DNA of 64,000 nt from UBA1756 sp045222555 (GTDB taxonomy: Bacteria; Bacteroidota; Bacteroidia; Bacteroidales; WCHB1-69), in contig JBGUYY010000097.1 in the NCBI GenBank assembly GCA_045222555.1, positions 186,001 through 250,000 of the forward strand, given 5' to 3'. The notes below the pieces were generated by a model that was given only the letters and a program-made list of their open reading frames with translations, ran no database searches and had not been told where the DNA came from. The position numbers and the translations under genes are program-made. Shown one piece after another: positions 43,919-53,164 of this stretch (position 1 is its first letter; each line of letters opens with the position of its first letter).

Positions 43919-44835
43919 ACATCATTGAAGTAGAAAACGTTACCAAGAAATTTGGCCACTACAAGGCGTTGGACGACCTGTCGCTCTCCATCGCCCAAGG
44001 GCGCATCTTCGGGTTGCTCGGCCCCAATGGAGCCGGAAAAACCACGCTGATTCGTCTGCTGACCTGCATCAACACACCCGACAGCGGAACCATCCGTTTT
44101 CTCGGGCACGAGCTTACCCCCGCCGATGTTTCCAACATCGGCTACCTGCCCGAAGAGCGCGGGCTGTACAAGAAAATGAAGGTGTCGGAACAGGCTGTCT
44201 ATATGGCCCGTTTGCGCGGCATGTCGAAACGCGATGCCACCGAATCGCTGCAGCACTGGTTCCACAAACTCGGCATCGAAAGCTGGTGGAACCGTCGTGT
44301 AGAAGACCTCTCCAAAGGTATGCAGCAGAAGGTACAGTTCATCGTGACCGTAGTGCACAACCCCGACTTCCTCATCTTCGACGAGCCCTTCTCCGGCTTC
44401 GACCCTATCAACGCGGAGCAACTGAAATCAGAAATCCTTGAACTGAAAGGAAAGGGCGCCACCATCATTCTTTCCACCCACAACATGGCTTCGGTGGAGG
44501 AAATTTGCGATGACATCGCCCTCATCAACAAAGGGAAAGTCCTCATTGAAGGGGCGGTGAACGAAGTGCGTCGCACCTTCCGGCAGAACCGTTTCCATAT
44601 CACCTTCGAGGGTCATCCCACCATCGACGAACTACCGGAATGGATGCAGCTCATCGACCGCAGCACCGACAGCCAGACCACTACCCTGCAGCTACAATTA
44701 GACGACAATCATCACGCTAACGACCTTCTCCAACATTTCATCTCCTGCCAGTCTATCCTCAGCTTCGGCGAAGTGCTGCCCTCTATGAACGACATCTTCA
44801 TCCGTACCATCCAAGCCCAAAACGAAAACCATTAG
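43915..44835 (+). CDS. ABC exporter ATP-binding protein (NatA-like)
   Basis: A 306-residue ATPase with Walker A GLLGPNGAGKTT (about 32-43), signature LSKGMQQKVQF and Walker B FLIFDEPFSGFDP. The Q-loop stretch GYLPEERGLYKKMKV is that of the NatA/DrrA-like exporters, often paired with ABC-2 permeases such as the gene directly downstream. A C-terminal domain of about 90 residues, common in NatA, follows. The start overlaps the DUF4290 gene by 4 bases; the permease begins 6 bases after the stop. The exported substrate is unknown; NatAB of Bacillus exports sodium, but this does not prove it here. Confidence 0.88.
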   Translation: MNIIEVENVTKKFGHYKALDDLSLSIAQGRIFGLLGPNGAGKTTLIRLLTCINTPDSGTIRFLGHELTPADVSNIGYLPEERGLYKKMKVSEQAVYMARLRGMSKRDATESLQHWFHKLGIESWWNRRVEDLSKGMQQKVQFIVTVVHNPDFLIFDEPFSGFDPINAEQLKSEILELKGKGATIILSTHNMASVEEICDDIALINKGKVLIEGAVNEVRRTFRQNRFHITFEGHPTIDELPEWMQLIDRSTDSQTTTLQLQLDDNHHANDLLQHFISCQSILSFGEVLPSMNDIFIRTIQAQNENH

Positions 44836-44841
44836 TCGGAC

Positions 44842-46152
44842 ATGAACAAGATACTGGTCATCATCTCTCGCGAATTTCTCACGCGCATCAAGAAGAAGTC
44901 GTTCATCATCACCACTTTACTCATGCCCCTCATCATGGTCGTGCTGATCCTGCTGCCGGTGTATCTTTCCAACCACACCGACAAGACCTGCACGGTATAT
45001 GTGCTGGACGACAACAGCTATTTCATCAACAAATTCCACAACACCTCCAAAATCAAGTTCGAATACCCGAGCGGTGAATTAGAAGGATTGAAACAAAGGT
45101 GCGTGAATGGCGAATGCGATGCGGTGCTGCACATCCTTGGCGGCTCGCAGTCGAACCGTGCCAATCTTTTCTTCTACAAAGACCCTCCACTGAGCCTGAA
45201 AAGCGGAATCTCAGAGCAGATGGACGAAGTTATGTTCGACCGTGCCCTGCAGCAAGAATTCAACGTGGATGTGCAACGTTACAAATCCATCAAAGAAAAC
45301 TCACACAGCGACGTACAGACCTTGCAGATTGACAAGGACGGACGGGCAGAAGAGAAGATGGTGGAGATGAACCGCTTTGTGGGCATCATCTGTGGCGTGC
45401 TCATCTACTTCTTCGTTTTCACTTACGCTAACCAAGTGATGCGCAGCGTGATAGAGGAAAAATCAAACCGCATCATCGAGGTACTTGTATCCTCAGTGAA
45501 GCCCTTCCAGTTTATGATGGGCAAAATTGTGGGTGTGGCCTTGACCGGACTGACGCAGTTTGTAGCACAAATCACACTGATTATCATCATCTTATCCGCT
45601 GCGGGCAGTATTGCACCGCAGGTATTCGCCGACAATACTACCGCTGAGCTGCTATCGCAGAATGGTGGCGGATTTGCAGGGGCCACCGTGGCTACCGACA
45701 GCAATGTGTTCACCAACATTTCAGCCTTTTATTCCTTCCCCTTCAGCACACTCATCTTCTGCTTTTTGTTCTATTTTATCATCGGCTACCTGATGTACGC
45801 TTCACTTTTTGCAGGCGTGGGCTCGGCCACCGACAACGAAACCGACTCCAACCAGCTGATTCTTCCCATCAGCATCCCGCTCATCGCCTCGCTGATTGTG
45901 ATTGCCAGCGGAATATCGCCACAACACGAGCTCATCCGTTGGCTGTCGTTCATCCCGTTCACGTCGCCCATCACCATGCTGTACCGCATCCCGTCGGGAG
46001 TACCGCTCTGGGAACTGATGCTGTCGGGTGGCCTGTTGCTGCTGACCTTCTTCCTCTGTGTGGGATTTGCCGCCAAGATTTACCGCATAGGCTTGCTCAC
46101 ATACGGTAAAAAAATCACCTGGCGCGAGCTGATGCGGTGGATGAAGATGTAA
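44842..46152 (+). CDS. ABC-2 type permease (NatB-like)
   Basis: The 436-residue membrane subunit partners the ATPase upstream. It has an N-terminal helix (SFIITTLLMPLIMVVLILLP, about 20-40), a periplasmic region of about 130 residues, and five or six further helices, including FVGIICGVLIYFFVFTYANQ and VALTGLTQFVAQITLIIIIL. The helix-loop layout is that of NatB/ABC-2 type exporters. EEKSNRIIEVLVSSVKPFQF at about 208-228 is a conserved cytoplasmic stretch of the family. The substrate is unknown. A T9SS cargo gene with its own promoter follows. Confidence 0.88.
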   Translation: MNKILVIISREFLTRIKKKSFIITTLLMPLIMVVLILLPVYLSNHTDKTCTVYVLDDNSYFINKFHNTSKIKFEYPSGELEGLKQRCVNGECDAVLHILGGSQSNRANLFFYKDPPLSLKSGISEQMDEVMFDRALQQEFNVDVQRYKSIKENSHSDVQTLQIDKDGRAEEKMVEMNRFVGIICGVLIYFFVFTYANQVMRSVIEEKSNRIIEVLVSSVKPFQFMMGKIVGVALTGLTQFVAQITLIIIILSAAGSIAPQVFADNTTAELLSQNGGGFAGATVATDSNVFTNISAFYSFPFSTLIFCFLFYFIIGYLMYASLFAGVGSATDNETDSNQLILPISIPLIASLIVIASGISPQHELIRWLSFIPFTSPITMLYRIPSGVPLWELMLSGGLLLLTFFLCVGFAAKIYRIGLLTYGKKITWRELMRWMKM

Positions 46153-46197
46153 GGAATTTTTTTTGAGATTTTTTTGCAAAATATTAATTTTTTTCAG

Positions 46198-46205
46198 TAG
46201 TTTTG
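46198..46205 (+). promoter_or_regulatory. -7 promoter box (TAGTTTTG) for the T9SS cargo at 46238
   Basis: TAGTTTTG matches TAnnTTTG, 32 bases before the ATG at 46238. Confidence 0.6.
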
Positions 46206-46237
46206 CAAAATTAAAAAAATCCCAACAAAAAATTGCC

Positions 46238-48721
46238 ATGAAACGCCCTATCACCCTATTATTTGCATTGTTGACATGTATGGTGGCGTTTGCTCAGTCG
46301 CCACTTTCGGTATCGGTGACAGGAACGATCAACACCGACTGCATCGGGCAGGGATGCTACTACAACGGTCCCACCATTCTGATCAATGAAGTGATGCTGT
46401 CACCCTCGCAATATGATGGCTCAATGGTAGGCAGTTCCTATCACACCACAGGCGCCGGGGAGTGGATTGAATTGTACAATCCGCACAAATGCGATTCGGT
46501 GGACATCTCCTGTTATTTTTTGGGGAATAATGCCTACGACAACACTAACATATCGGGCAACTGGGGCGGAGGTTTTGCCTTGCCAGCGGGCACGGTGGTG
46601 CCGCCGCAAGGATTCTGTATGGTGCGTGGTTCCCGGGCCGCCGCCGTACCCGACAGTCTGCTGGTACAGAATGGCGGCAACGTGGTGGAGGTGGTGATTG
46701 ACGACCGATACTGCTTGGATGCCGGCGGCGGCCGCTTATGGTTTCCCAATGCTGGCGGCTGGTTTGCCTTTTACGATGCCAATGGCGTACCACAGGATGC
46801 CATCAGCTGGTGCAGCCAGAGCAACAGCTGCATGTCGTGCTACCCCTGCACACCCGTCACCAACGATTGCGGCTTTTCGGGCACCCTCCCCTCTTACGAC
46901 CAGATTCCTGCGAGCCGTAAGACCTACATCACCTCGCTGAATCCGCAGAACTATCTGGGAAGCTCCTTCCGACGCATTCCCGATGGCGGCAACTGGCAGA
47001 GCACCAGCAGCACGCCCACCTACGCCACCTGTAACGATGTCTGCATCGACCCGCCCGTCATCTTCTGCGCCGCCATCGCTGTGGCCACCCCCAGCGGCGG
47101 CACCCCGCCTTACACCTACCAATGGAGCGACGACTCGCAGCAGATCACCGACACTGCCTTCGGTCTCTGTGCCGGCACATACTACGTCACCGTGACCGAC
47201 GCCGACAACCAAAGTGTAGTAGGCACAGTCACCATCGTGGACTACGAACCGCCCGTTTCGCATCCTGACCACACCCACTGCCTCAGCGACTCGTCAGTCG
47301 TGCTGTCGGGACTTCCCGCCGGCGGCGTGTACGAAGGCGGCTGGGTGGATGCCAACCACACCTTCTATTTCCACGACTCCGCCGCCGTGTACCCCATGGC
47401 TTACACCTTCACCGACACCAACGGATGCTCCGCCACCACCCACTTTACCATCACCGTCAATCCCGAGTACAACCACTACTTCTACGATACCGTTTGCCAA
47501 AGAGAACCCTACTCGGGCTACGGATTCGATGTGTCCGCTTCACAAAACTATACCACTGGCACACAGACACTTCAAAGCACCTATTCTTCCATCAACCAAT
47601 GCGACAGTGTCGTCACACTTTACCTTACCGTACTTCCCAGCGAGATTTTCACCCACGACACTGCCATCTGCGAGGGAGAGGACTTCAACGGGTTCGACTT
47701 CCAGCTGACGGCCAGCGAGCTAACCGTGGGGCTGAACCAAGCCCAGCATGTTTATACCAACCAGTACGGTTGCGACAGCACCGAGAATCTCAACCTCACC
47801 GTCAACCCCATTTACAATCTCTATGTCACCGACAATGTCTGTAAAAACAGCATCTACAACCAATATAATTTTCTGTTTGATGCCGATACGATGGAGCTGG
47901 GCGAGTATACGATGACCTTCGAAGGAGTAAGCAGCAGCGGATGCGACAGCGCTTTCACACTGACAATCAACATTTTGCCAACCAGCGAAACCATCTTCCA
48001 CGATACCATCTGCCAAAATGATGAATACCTGCAGCATAATTTCCATCTTACAGAATCCGATAATATCCACGCGGGAGAGTTTGACTATGTGCAGAATTTG
48101 CAGAACATATATGGCTGCGACAGCACCGTAATCCTCCACATTGTAGTGTACAGCAAGCCACAACCCGACTTTGTGTCGAACCCTGAACGCATCATGCTGT
48201 CGGACGGCGAGCCGGTACAGTTCATCAACCTCACTGACATGTCGGATACCTATCCAGGCGAGACCTTCCTATGGCAGTGGGATTTCGGCGACGGGGGCAG
48301 CGAGAGCAGTACCGCGATGGAGATGTCGCACACTTACGAGACCTGGGGAGATTTCTTGGTAACCCTCACACTGACAGGTTCCAACGGCTGCGAGAGCGTG
48401 ATTTCACATAACGTGTATGTGGATGCCGACCTAGAATTCCCCAACATCATCACCCCCAATGGCGATGGTGTGAATGATGTATTTGCCATCAAAAACCTGA
48501 ACCCAGAATTAGACAACGTGCTGACCATCTACGACCGTTGGGGACAAAAGGTTTACGAGATGGAAAATTATCGCACCTACATCAAAGACGGAGTGTTGTA
48601 CAATGCCGAGACCGGTTTTTCAGCGGAACACAACTCCGACGGGGTGTATTACTACACCTTCCATTACGTTGGTTTTGTGCGGGCAGTGGAATACCACAGC
48701 AGTCTGACCATCATTCGGTAA
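46238..48721 (+). CDS. T9SS type B cargo protein with lamin-tail, SprB-like, GCDS-repeat and PKD domains
   Basis: The 827-residue protein has a signal peptide (MKRPITLLFALLTCMVAFAQ). Residues about 45-135 match a lamin-tail-like domain (ILINEVMLSPSQ, later GEWIELYNP). A SprB-like repeat lies near 285-345 (GGTPPYTYQWS, then CAGTYYVTVTDAD). Four repeats of 60-70 residues each end with CDS, then a PKD domain (about 660-735, FLWQWDFGDGG) and finally the T9SS type B (gliding-associated) sorting domain with FPNIITPNGDGVNDVFAIKN and IYDRWGQKVYEM. It should be exported and anchored at the surface. It converges on another cargo gene 31 bases away. Confidence 0.85.
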   Translation: MKRPITLLFALLTCMVAFAQSPLSVSVTGTINTDCIGQGCYYNGPTILINEVMLSPSQYDGSMVGSSYHTTGAGEWIELYNPHKCDSVDISCYFLGNNAYDNTNISGNWGGGFALPAGTVVPPQGFCMVRGSRAAAVPDSLLVQNGGNVVEVVIDDRYCLDAGGGRLWFPNAGGWFAFYDANGVPQDAISWCSQSNSCMSCYPCTPVTNDCGFSGTLPSYDQIPASRKTYITSLNPQNYLGSSFRRIPDGGNWQSTSSTPTYATCNDVCIDPPVIFCAAIAVATPSGGTPPYTYQWSDDSQQITDTAFGLCAGTYYVTVTDADNQSVVGTVTIVDYEPPVSHPDHTHCLSDSSVVLSGLPAGGVYEGGWVDANHTFYFHDSAAVYPMAYTFTDTNGCSATTHFTITVNPEYNHYFYDTVCQREPYSGYGFDVSASQNYTTGTQTLQSTYSSINQCDSVVTLYLTVLPSEIFTHDTAICEGEDFNGFDFQLTASELTVGLNQAQHVYTNQYGCDSTENLNLTVNPIYNLYVTDNVCKNSIYNQYNFLFDADTMELGEYTMTFEGVSSSGCDSAFTLTINILPTSETIFHDTICQNDEYLQHNFHLTESDNIHAGEFDYVQNLQNIYGCDSTVILHIVVYSKPQPDFVSNPERIMLSDGEPVQFINLTDMSDTYPGETFLWQWDFGDGGSESSTAMEMSHTYETWGDFLVTLTLTGSNGCESVISHNVYVDADLEFPNIITPNGDGVNDVFAIKNLNPELDNVLTIYDRWGQKVYEMENYRTYIKDGVLYNAETGFSAEHNSDGVYYYTFHYVGFVRAVEYHSSLTIIR

Positions 48722-48752
48722 AAAGTTCTACTGCAAGCAGATTTCAAAGTTC

Positions 48753-50795
48753 TCACCTGTCCCTCATCACCGTCAGCGAACTGTGGAATTCGAAGGTCTT
48801 GACGTGGCCGCCGTAATAAAACACATAGTAATAGACTCCATCTGACAATTTCTCTGCACTGAAACCTGACTCAGGGTTGCAAAGCTGACCGTTCTTATCA
48901 ATACAGGTTTTGTAATTTTCCATGTCAAAGACTTTCTTCCCCCAGCGGTCGTAAATGGAAAGTCGGTTCGGCACATCCAAATTCAAATTCTTAACTGCGA
49001 ACACGTCGTTCACCCCGTCCCCGTTGGGAGTAATGACATTAGGAAACTCCAAATCCGGTTCCACATAGACCGTATGGCTGGCAGAGTTGCGGCAATCGAA
49101 CGAAGTCACCATCTCCAACGTAACCACAAATTCTCCCCATGTGCTATAAAAATGAGACGTGTTATAATTGTTGGTGATCTGTGTTTCTCCATCCCCGAAA
49201 TCCCAATGCCAGGTATAGGTATCGTTCAACCCGATAAATCCAGACGTATCCGTCTGATTCAGAAACTGAACCTCAATATTGTCTGACAACATCAGTCGGT
49301 CGGGCGAGGCGATAAAATCGACTTCCGGATGGGGATGTACGACCACCTGCGCCTCCGCCTCAGCGGTACAGCCCAGCTCATCGCTAACGGTAACCGAATA
49401 GCTGGTGGTGACGTCGGGCGCAACCGTGATGGAGCGACCTGTTCCTCCTGTAGCCCACGCATAAGCATGGTATTCCAGCTCAGTGGTGATGGTTGAATTT
49501 TGCCCTGAACATATCTCCTCTGGCTCAACAATAAAGGTGGGCGGTGGAATCACTGCGGCGGCATAAACCGTCACACTGTCAACACTTTCGCAGTGGTTGG
49601 CACCTGTGACCGTGCAGACAAAAGTCGTCACTTCATTTTCTGGGATGAGAGTGAAGGAAGAGGAGGTTTGTCCCGTATTCCATTCGTAGGTAACAGAATA
49701 TCCAGTGGTAGCCGTAAGAGTCACCTCCTGCTCGGGGCAGATGGTATCTTGCGAGGCTGTCACCTCCAATTCGGGACGAGTGGTGTCCACCGTGACATGC
49801 ACCTGGTTGATGATGTCGAACTCGTCGCCATTGCAAGCAACATATTGCAAACGAGCAGTATAGTAAGTTGTCTCGCTCGGCCATACCGTAATGGTATCTC
49901 CCATGCCCACCACAATGCCGGTGGCCGCAGAAGTGTCGGTACCCAAATACCAGGTCACCGTGTACTCAGGTTCGCCGGTGGGGATAAAACGCCATGCCTC
50001 CTCGTGAGCCGTCCACGGCCCCGTGTTGCGCCCTGGAGGGGTGATTCCCATTGTGCCCGTGCTGTTCTGCAACCCGATCACGCCGTTACCACTGTTCCAT
50101 GAGGTACAAGTCGGCGCATCTCGCAAATAAATATCGATAATATTGGTGCCTTCATATAATACAATCATTGAAGTAAAAGTTCGGATAGAAGTGCAAGAAT
50201 AGAGTTTTATATTATTGAAACTCAGAACATAACTTCTGCACGGATATTCACCCAATACCCCTTGGAAAATACCACCATCACCCGTCGTAGCATTATAATC
50301 GCTCGTGGAGGGGTAGATGTCGCGATAGCAGGCAAAAATGGTGTTGGGGAAAAGGTTGGTGCTTGGAATCGAAGCGGAATAAGACCATGCACAGCTGCCG
50401 CCAGCCACACTGGTATTGAAAGTAGCCACCGAATTGGCACCCGGGACCACCTGATCGTAAGTGTTTCCATAATAGCAAAATGTGAATGGCAAATTCAAAA
50501 CATCCCCCCATGTATCATCGGTGGCATTGGCAAAAATACGGGTGCCGGCCGTATAGCCATACGGCGGATCATAGGGGATGGACACCACCGTATAATCGTT
50601 GGCCTCCGCCGCCGTGGCCACCGCATGCGCCACAAACGTGACCGAACCAATATTAGAACAGTCCAAATAAACTTCTGTATTGTTCGTCCCCAACTCAGAA
50701 GGAGACACACTCGGACAACCGTCATAGTTTTGCGCCCACACGGAGGCGGCACCTAATGACATAACCCAAACAAAAGCAAAAATTTTACGAATCAT
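48753..50795 (-). CDS. T9SS type B cargo protein with PKD domain
   Basis: The 680-residue product opens MIRKIFAFVWVMSLGAASVW and is cut near AQ (residue 22). Residues about 30-290 form an extracellular domain of unknown family with FTFCYYGNTYDQVVPGANSV, seen in several gliding-associated proteins. Ig-like strands follow (about 295-510), then a PKD domain (TYTWHWDFGDG) and a type B sorting domain (FPNVITPNGDGVNDVFAVKN, IYDRWGKKVFDMEN). The frame is open a further 55 codons upstream, but that part overlaps a predicted terminator and gives no signal peptide. A palindromic leader lies just before the start at 50794-50867. Confidence 0.85.
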   Translation of the reverse strand: MIRKIFAFVWVMSLGAASVWAQNYDGCPSVSPSELGTNNTEVYLDCSNIGSVTFVAHAVATAAEANDYTVVSIPYDPPYGYTAGTRIFANATDDTWGDVLNLPFTFCYYGNTYDQVVPGANSVATFNTSVAGGSCAWSYSASIPSTNLFPNTIFACYRDIYPSTSDYNATTGDGGIFQGVLGEYPCRSYVLSFNNIKLYSCTSIRTFTSMIVLYEGTNIIDIYLRDAPTCTSWNSGNGVIGLQNSTGTMGITPPGRNTGPWTAHEEAWRFIPTGEPEYTVTWYLGTDTSAATGIVVGMGDTITVWPSETTYYTARLQYVACNGDEFDIINQVHVTVDTTRPELEVTASQDTICPEQEVTLTATTGYSVTYEWNTGQTSSSFTLIPENEVTTFVCTVTGANHCESVDSVTVYAAAVIPPPTFIVEPEEICSGQNSTITTELEYHAYAWATGGTGRSITVAPDVTTSYSVTVSDELGCTAEAEAQVVVHPHPEVDFIASPDRLMLSDNIEVQFLNQTDTSGFIGLNDTYTWHWDFGDGETQITNNYNTSHFYSTWGEFVVTLEMVTSFDCRNSASHTVYVEPDLEFPNVITPNGDGVNDVFAVKNLNLDVPNRLSIYDRWGKKVFDMENYKTCIDKNGQLCNPESGFSAEKLSDGVYYYVFYYGGHVKTFEFHSSLTVMRDR

Positions 50796-50867
50796 GACAT
50801 TGAATTTTTTTATAGCGTTTTTATGTCTTGTAAGACGTTTAGGAAATGAAAAACGCTGCAATGTCAT
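50794..50867 (-). promoter_or_regulatory. Nested inverted repeats in the leader of the cargo gene
   Basis: Three nested arms are seen: ATGACATTG / CAATGTCAT (50794-50802 with 50859-50867), AGCGTTTTT / AAAAACGCT (50814-50822 with 50849-50857) and GTCTT / AAGAC (50825-50829 with 50832-50836). In the transcript the outer arm would pair with the start codon of the T9SS cargo gene. It could be an RNA switch or operator; the start of transcription is unknown. Confidence 0.5.
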
Positions 50868-50878
50868 TGCATCAGCCA

Positions 50879-50909
50879 TAAAAAAAGACCGACATGAAAG
50901 CCGGCCTTT
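50879..50909 (-). terminator. Hairpin terminator after the ADP-forming acetate-CoA ligase
   Basis: On the minus strand AAAGGCCGGC pairs with GTCGGTCTTT (two G-U pairs) around a 6-base loop and runs into seven T residues. The plus-strand version has two mismatches, so it is directional. Confidence 0.8.
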
Positions 50910-50934
50910 ATCTATGTAAATACTTAAATATCTG

Positions 50935-53007
50935 CTATTTCTGCAAACGAATACGGGCATCTACAGCGGTGACATAGCGCGGATTGCCGAGCAACGGGTT
51001 TAGGTCCATCTCCGCAATTTCGGGAGCAGCCTGTACCAACGCGCTCACGCGGGCAATCTGGTCGGCGTACAGGTCGATGTTGACGGGTTCCTGTCCGCGC
51101 ACACCCTGCAGAATCTTGTAACCGCGCAGCTTCGTCAGCATCTCCTTGGCCTCCGCAGCCGTGATGGGCGCCAGCGCGCTCTGCACGTCCTTCAGCACCT
51201 CAATGAAGATGCCGCCCAAGCCGAAGAACACCTGATGGCCGAACTTGTCGTCACGGATAGCGCCGATATACACGTCGGTGCCGTCCAACATCGGGTACAT
51301 CTCCACTGCGTAGGTGTCTTGGATAGCCATGAGGCGGTCAAACTCCTTGCTTACAGTGTCCAAATCCTTGACATTCAACGTTACACCGCCCACATCTGAT
51401 TTGTGCAACGGTCCCACGACCTTCATCACGAGCGGCACATCCTTGCTGCAACCCACCTCCTTGGCGAAAGCAAGAGCATCCTCCTTCTTGGAGACCTCCA
51501 CGGATTTCTTGCGGCTGATACCGGCAGCATCCAGAAGCTCGTTGTAATCAGCGATTTCCATATAGCCATCCTGACATCTGTCGATAGTGCGGCGGATGCG
51601 GGCCACGTCGATTTCGGGCTGCTCTACCACCTCAGGCTGCGGCTTCGGGGTGTTATAGACCTTGCACAAAGCGTTGCCGAACACGCACTCTTCGGGGAAG
51701 TTGATGCGGTGTTTGTTGGTGATGAAGTCGGCGATTTCGTCCTTCACGTTGATGATGGAGGGAAGAATCGGGAAGATGGGTTTCTTGCAAGTCTTCATCT
51801 TTTGGTCGAGCACTTCGTACACCTCCCAGTTAGCGAACAGGCCGGGAGAACCGAAGATGACGCACATACAATCGATGTTGTCGAAGTCGTTCTCGCAGGC
51901 GTCAATGATATAGCCGAGCTGTTCGGCGGTGCCAGTGGCGAGGAAGTCGATGGGGTTGCCCACGGAGGAGCCGCCGAAAAGCTTGCTGAGCAGCTCGTCG
52001 GCCTTCGGGCCCTCGATGTGGGGAACATCCATTCCGTTATCGGACAGCACGTCGGTGAGCATCACGGCGGGACCACCAGCGTGGGTGATAACGGCCATGT
52101 TTTTGCCCTTCACCTCGGGGTGCATGAAGATGGCACACACGGTGGTGAGTTCCTGACGGTTGTGGCAGCGCACGATACCAGCCTTGCGGAAAAGGGCGTC
52201 CACGGCAGCATCGTTGGTAGCGAGGGCGCCGGTATGCGATGAGGCGGCGCGGCTGCCGGCGGCGGAACCGCCCGACTTGATGGCCGCAATCTTACATCCC
52301 TTGTTGATGAGCGAACGAGAGTGCTTCAGCATCTTCTTCGGGTCATTGATTTTTTCCATATACAGCATGATGACGCGAGAAGATTTCTCCGGATCGAAGG
52401 TGGTGTCGAGATGTTCGAGAACGTCCTCAATGCCCATCTGGGCGGAGTTGCCGACGGCCCATACACTGTTGAAAGTAAGACCGTTGGAGATACCGTACTC
52501 CTTGATAAAAACAGCGGTGGCACCCGAGCCGGTCACGAAATCCACGCCGTGCGGGTCGAGGGTCGGGATGGGGGTGTCGAAAGCACCGCAGTAATTGGTG
52601 TTGAGGAAGCCAGTACAGTTAGGACCGATGAGGCTGCCGCCCACACTGTTGATGGTGTCGGTGATGTGCTTCTCGTACTCTGCACCCTGTTTGCTCTCTT
52701 CGCCGAAACCTGCGGAAACGATGATGAAACCGCGGGTGTTTTTCTCTTTTGCCAGAATGTCAACGGTGGCGGGACAGTACTTGGCAGCGATAGCCAGAAT
52801 AGCGCAATCCACTTCCGGCAAATCTTCCACTTTGGCATAGCAATGGATGCCCTGCACCTCCGATTCCTTCGGATTTACAGCATAGATTTTGCCCTTGAAA
52901 GGACTGTCCAATAAGTTTTTCACGAGTTTCCCGCCGGGTTTGTGTACATCATTTGATGCTCCGACGATGACAATGCTTTGCGGATTTAATAATTTAGGAT
53001 TAATCAT
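50935..53007 (-). CDS. Acetate-CoA ligase (ADP-forming), fused alpha and beta subunits
   Basis: This enzyme turns acyl-CoA, ADP and phosphate into acid, CoA and ATP, giving anaerobes ATP from acetyl-CoA. The 690-residue product is the fused type: CoA-binding domain (SIVIVGASNDVHKPGGKLVK near the start), succinyl-CoA-ligase-like domain with SSHTGALATND and the phosphohistidine at His258, then an ATP-grasp beta part from about 480 with VPLVMKVVGPLHKSDVGGV. Similar enzymes may act on branched or aromatic acyl-CoAs, so the substrate could be wider than acetyl-CoA. It has its own promoter and terminator and sits between T9SS cargo genes that are unrelated in function. Confidence 0.9.
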   Translation of the reverse strand: MINPKLLNPQSIVIVGASNDVHKPGGKLVKNLLDSPFKGKIYAVNPKESEVQGIHCYAKVEDLPEVDCAILAIAAKYCPATVDILAKEKNTRGFIIVSAGFGEESKQGAEYEKHITDTINSVGGSLIGPNCTGFLNTNYCGAFDTPIPTLDPHGVDFVTGSGATAVFIKEYGISNGLTFNSVWAVGNSAQMGIEDVLEHLDTTFDPEKSSRVIMLYMEKINDPKKMLKHSRSLINKGCKIAAIKSGGSAAGSRAASSHTGALATNDAAVDALFRKAGIVRCHNRQELTTVCAIFMHPEVKGKNMAVITHAGGPAVMLTDVLSDNGMDVPHIEGPKADELLSKLFGGSSVGNPIDFLATGTAEQLGYIIDACENDFDNIDCMCVIFGSPGLFANWEVYEVLDQKMKTCKKPIFPILPSIINVKDEIADFITNKHRINFPEECVFGNALCKVYNTPKPQPEVVEQPEIDVARIRRTIDRCQDGYMEIADYNELLDAAGISRKKSVEVSKKEDALAFAKEVGCSKDVPLVMKVVGPLHKSDVGGVTLNVKDLDTVSKEFDRLMAIQDTYAVEMYPMLDGTDVYIGAIRDDKFGHQVFFGLGGIFIEVLKDVQSALAPITAAEAKEMLTKLRGYKILQGVRGQEPVNIDLYADQIARVSALVQAAPEIAEMDLNPLLGNPRYVTAVDARIRLQK

Positions 53008-53042
53008 ATTATCAGTTATTTATATATTTTTCAAACAGGCGG

Positions 53043-53050
53043 CAAATATA
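53043..53050 (-). promoter_or_regulatory. -7 promoter box (TATATTTG) for the acetate-CoA ligase
   Basis: The minus strand reads TATATTTG, matching TAnnTTTG, 35 bases upstream of the ATG at 53007. Confidence 0.65.
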
Positions 53051-53164
53051 CGATTTAAATTGGAATTAAGGAAGGGTTTTATGGGGGAAATTAATTTCGA
53101 TTTTTTTTGAGAAAAAGGCAACATTTTTCTCTGATTTATGTATAAGATAAAAAATTATGTGACA

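Noticed and set aside
50796..50960. Upstream extension of the T9SS cargo gene at 48753-50795
   Set aside because: The extra codons run through a predicted terminator and the end of the ligase gene and do not give a signal peptide.
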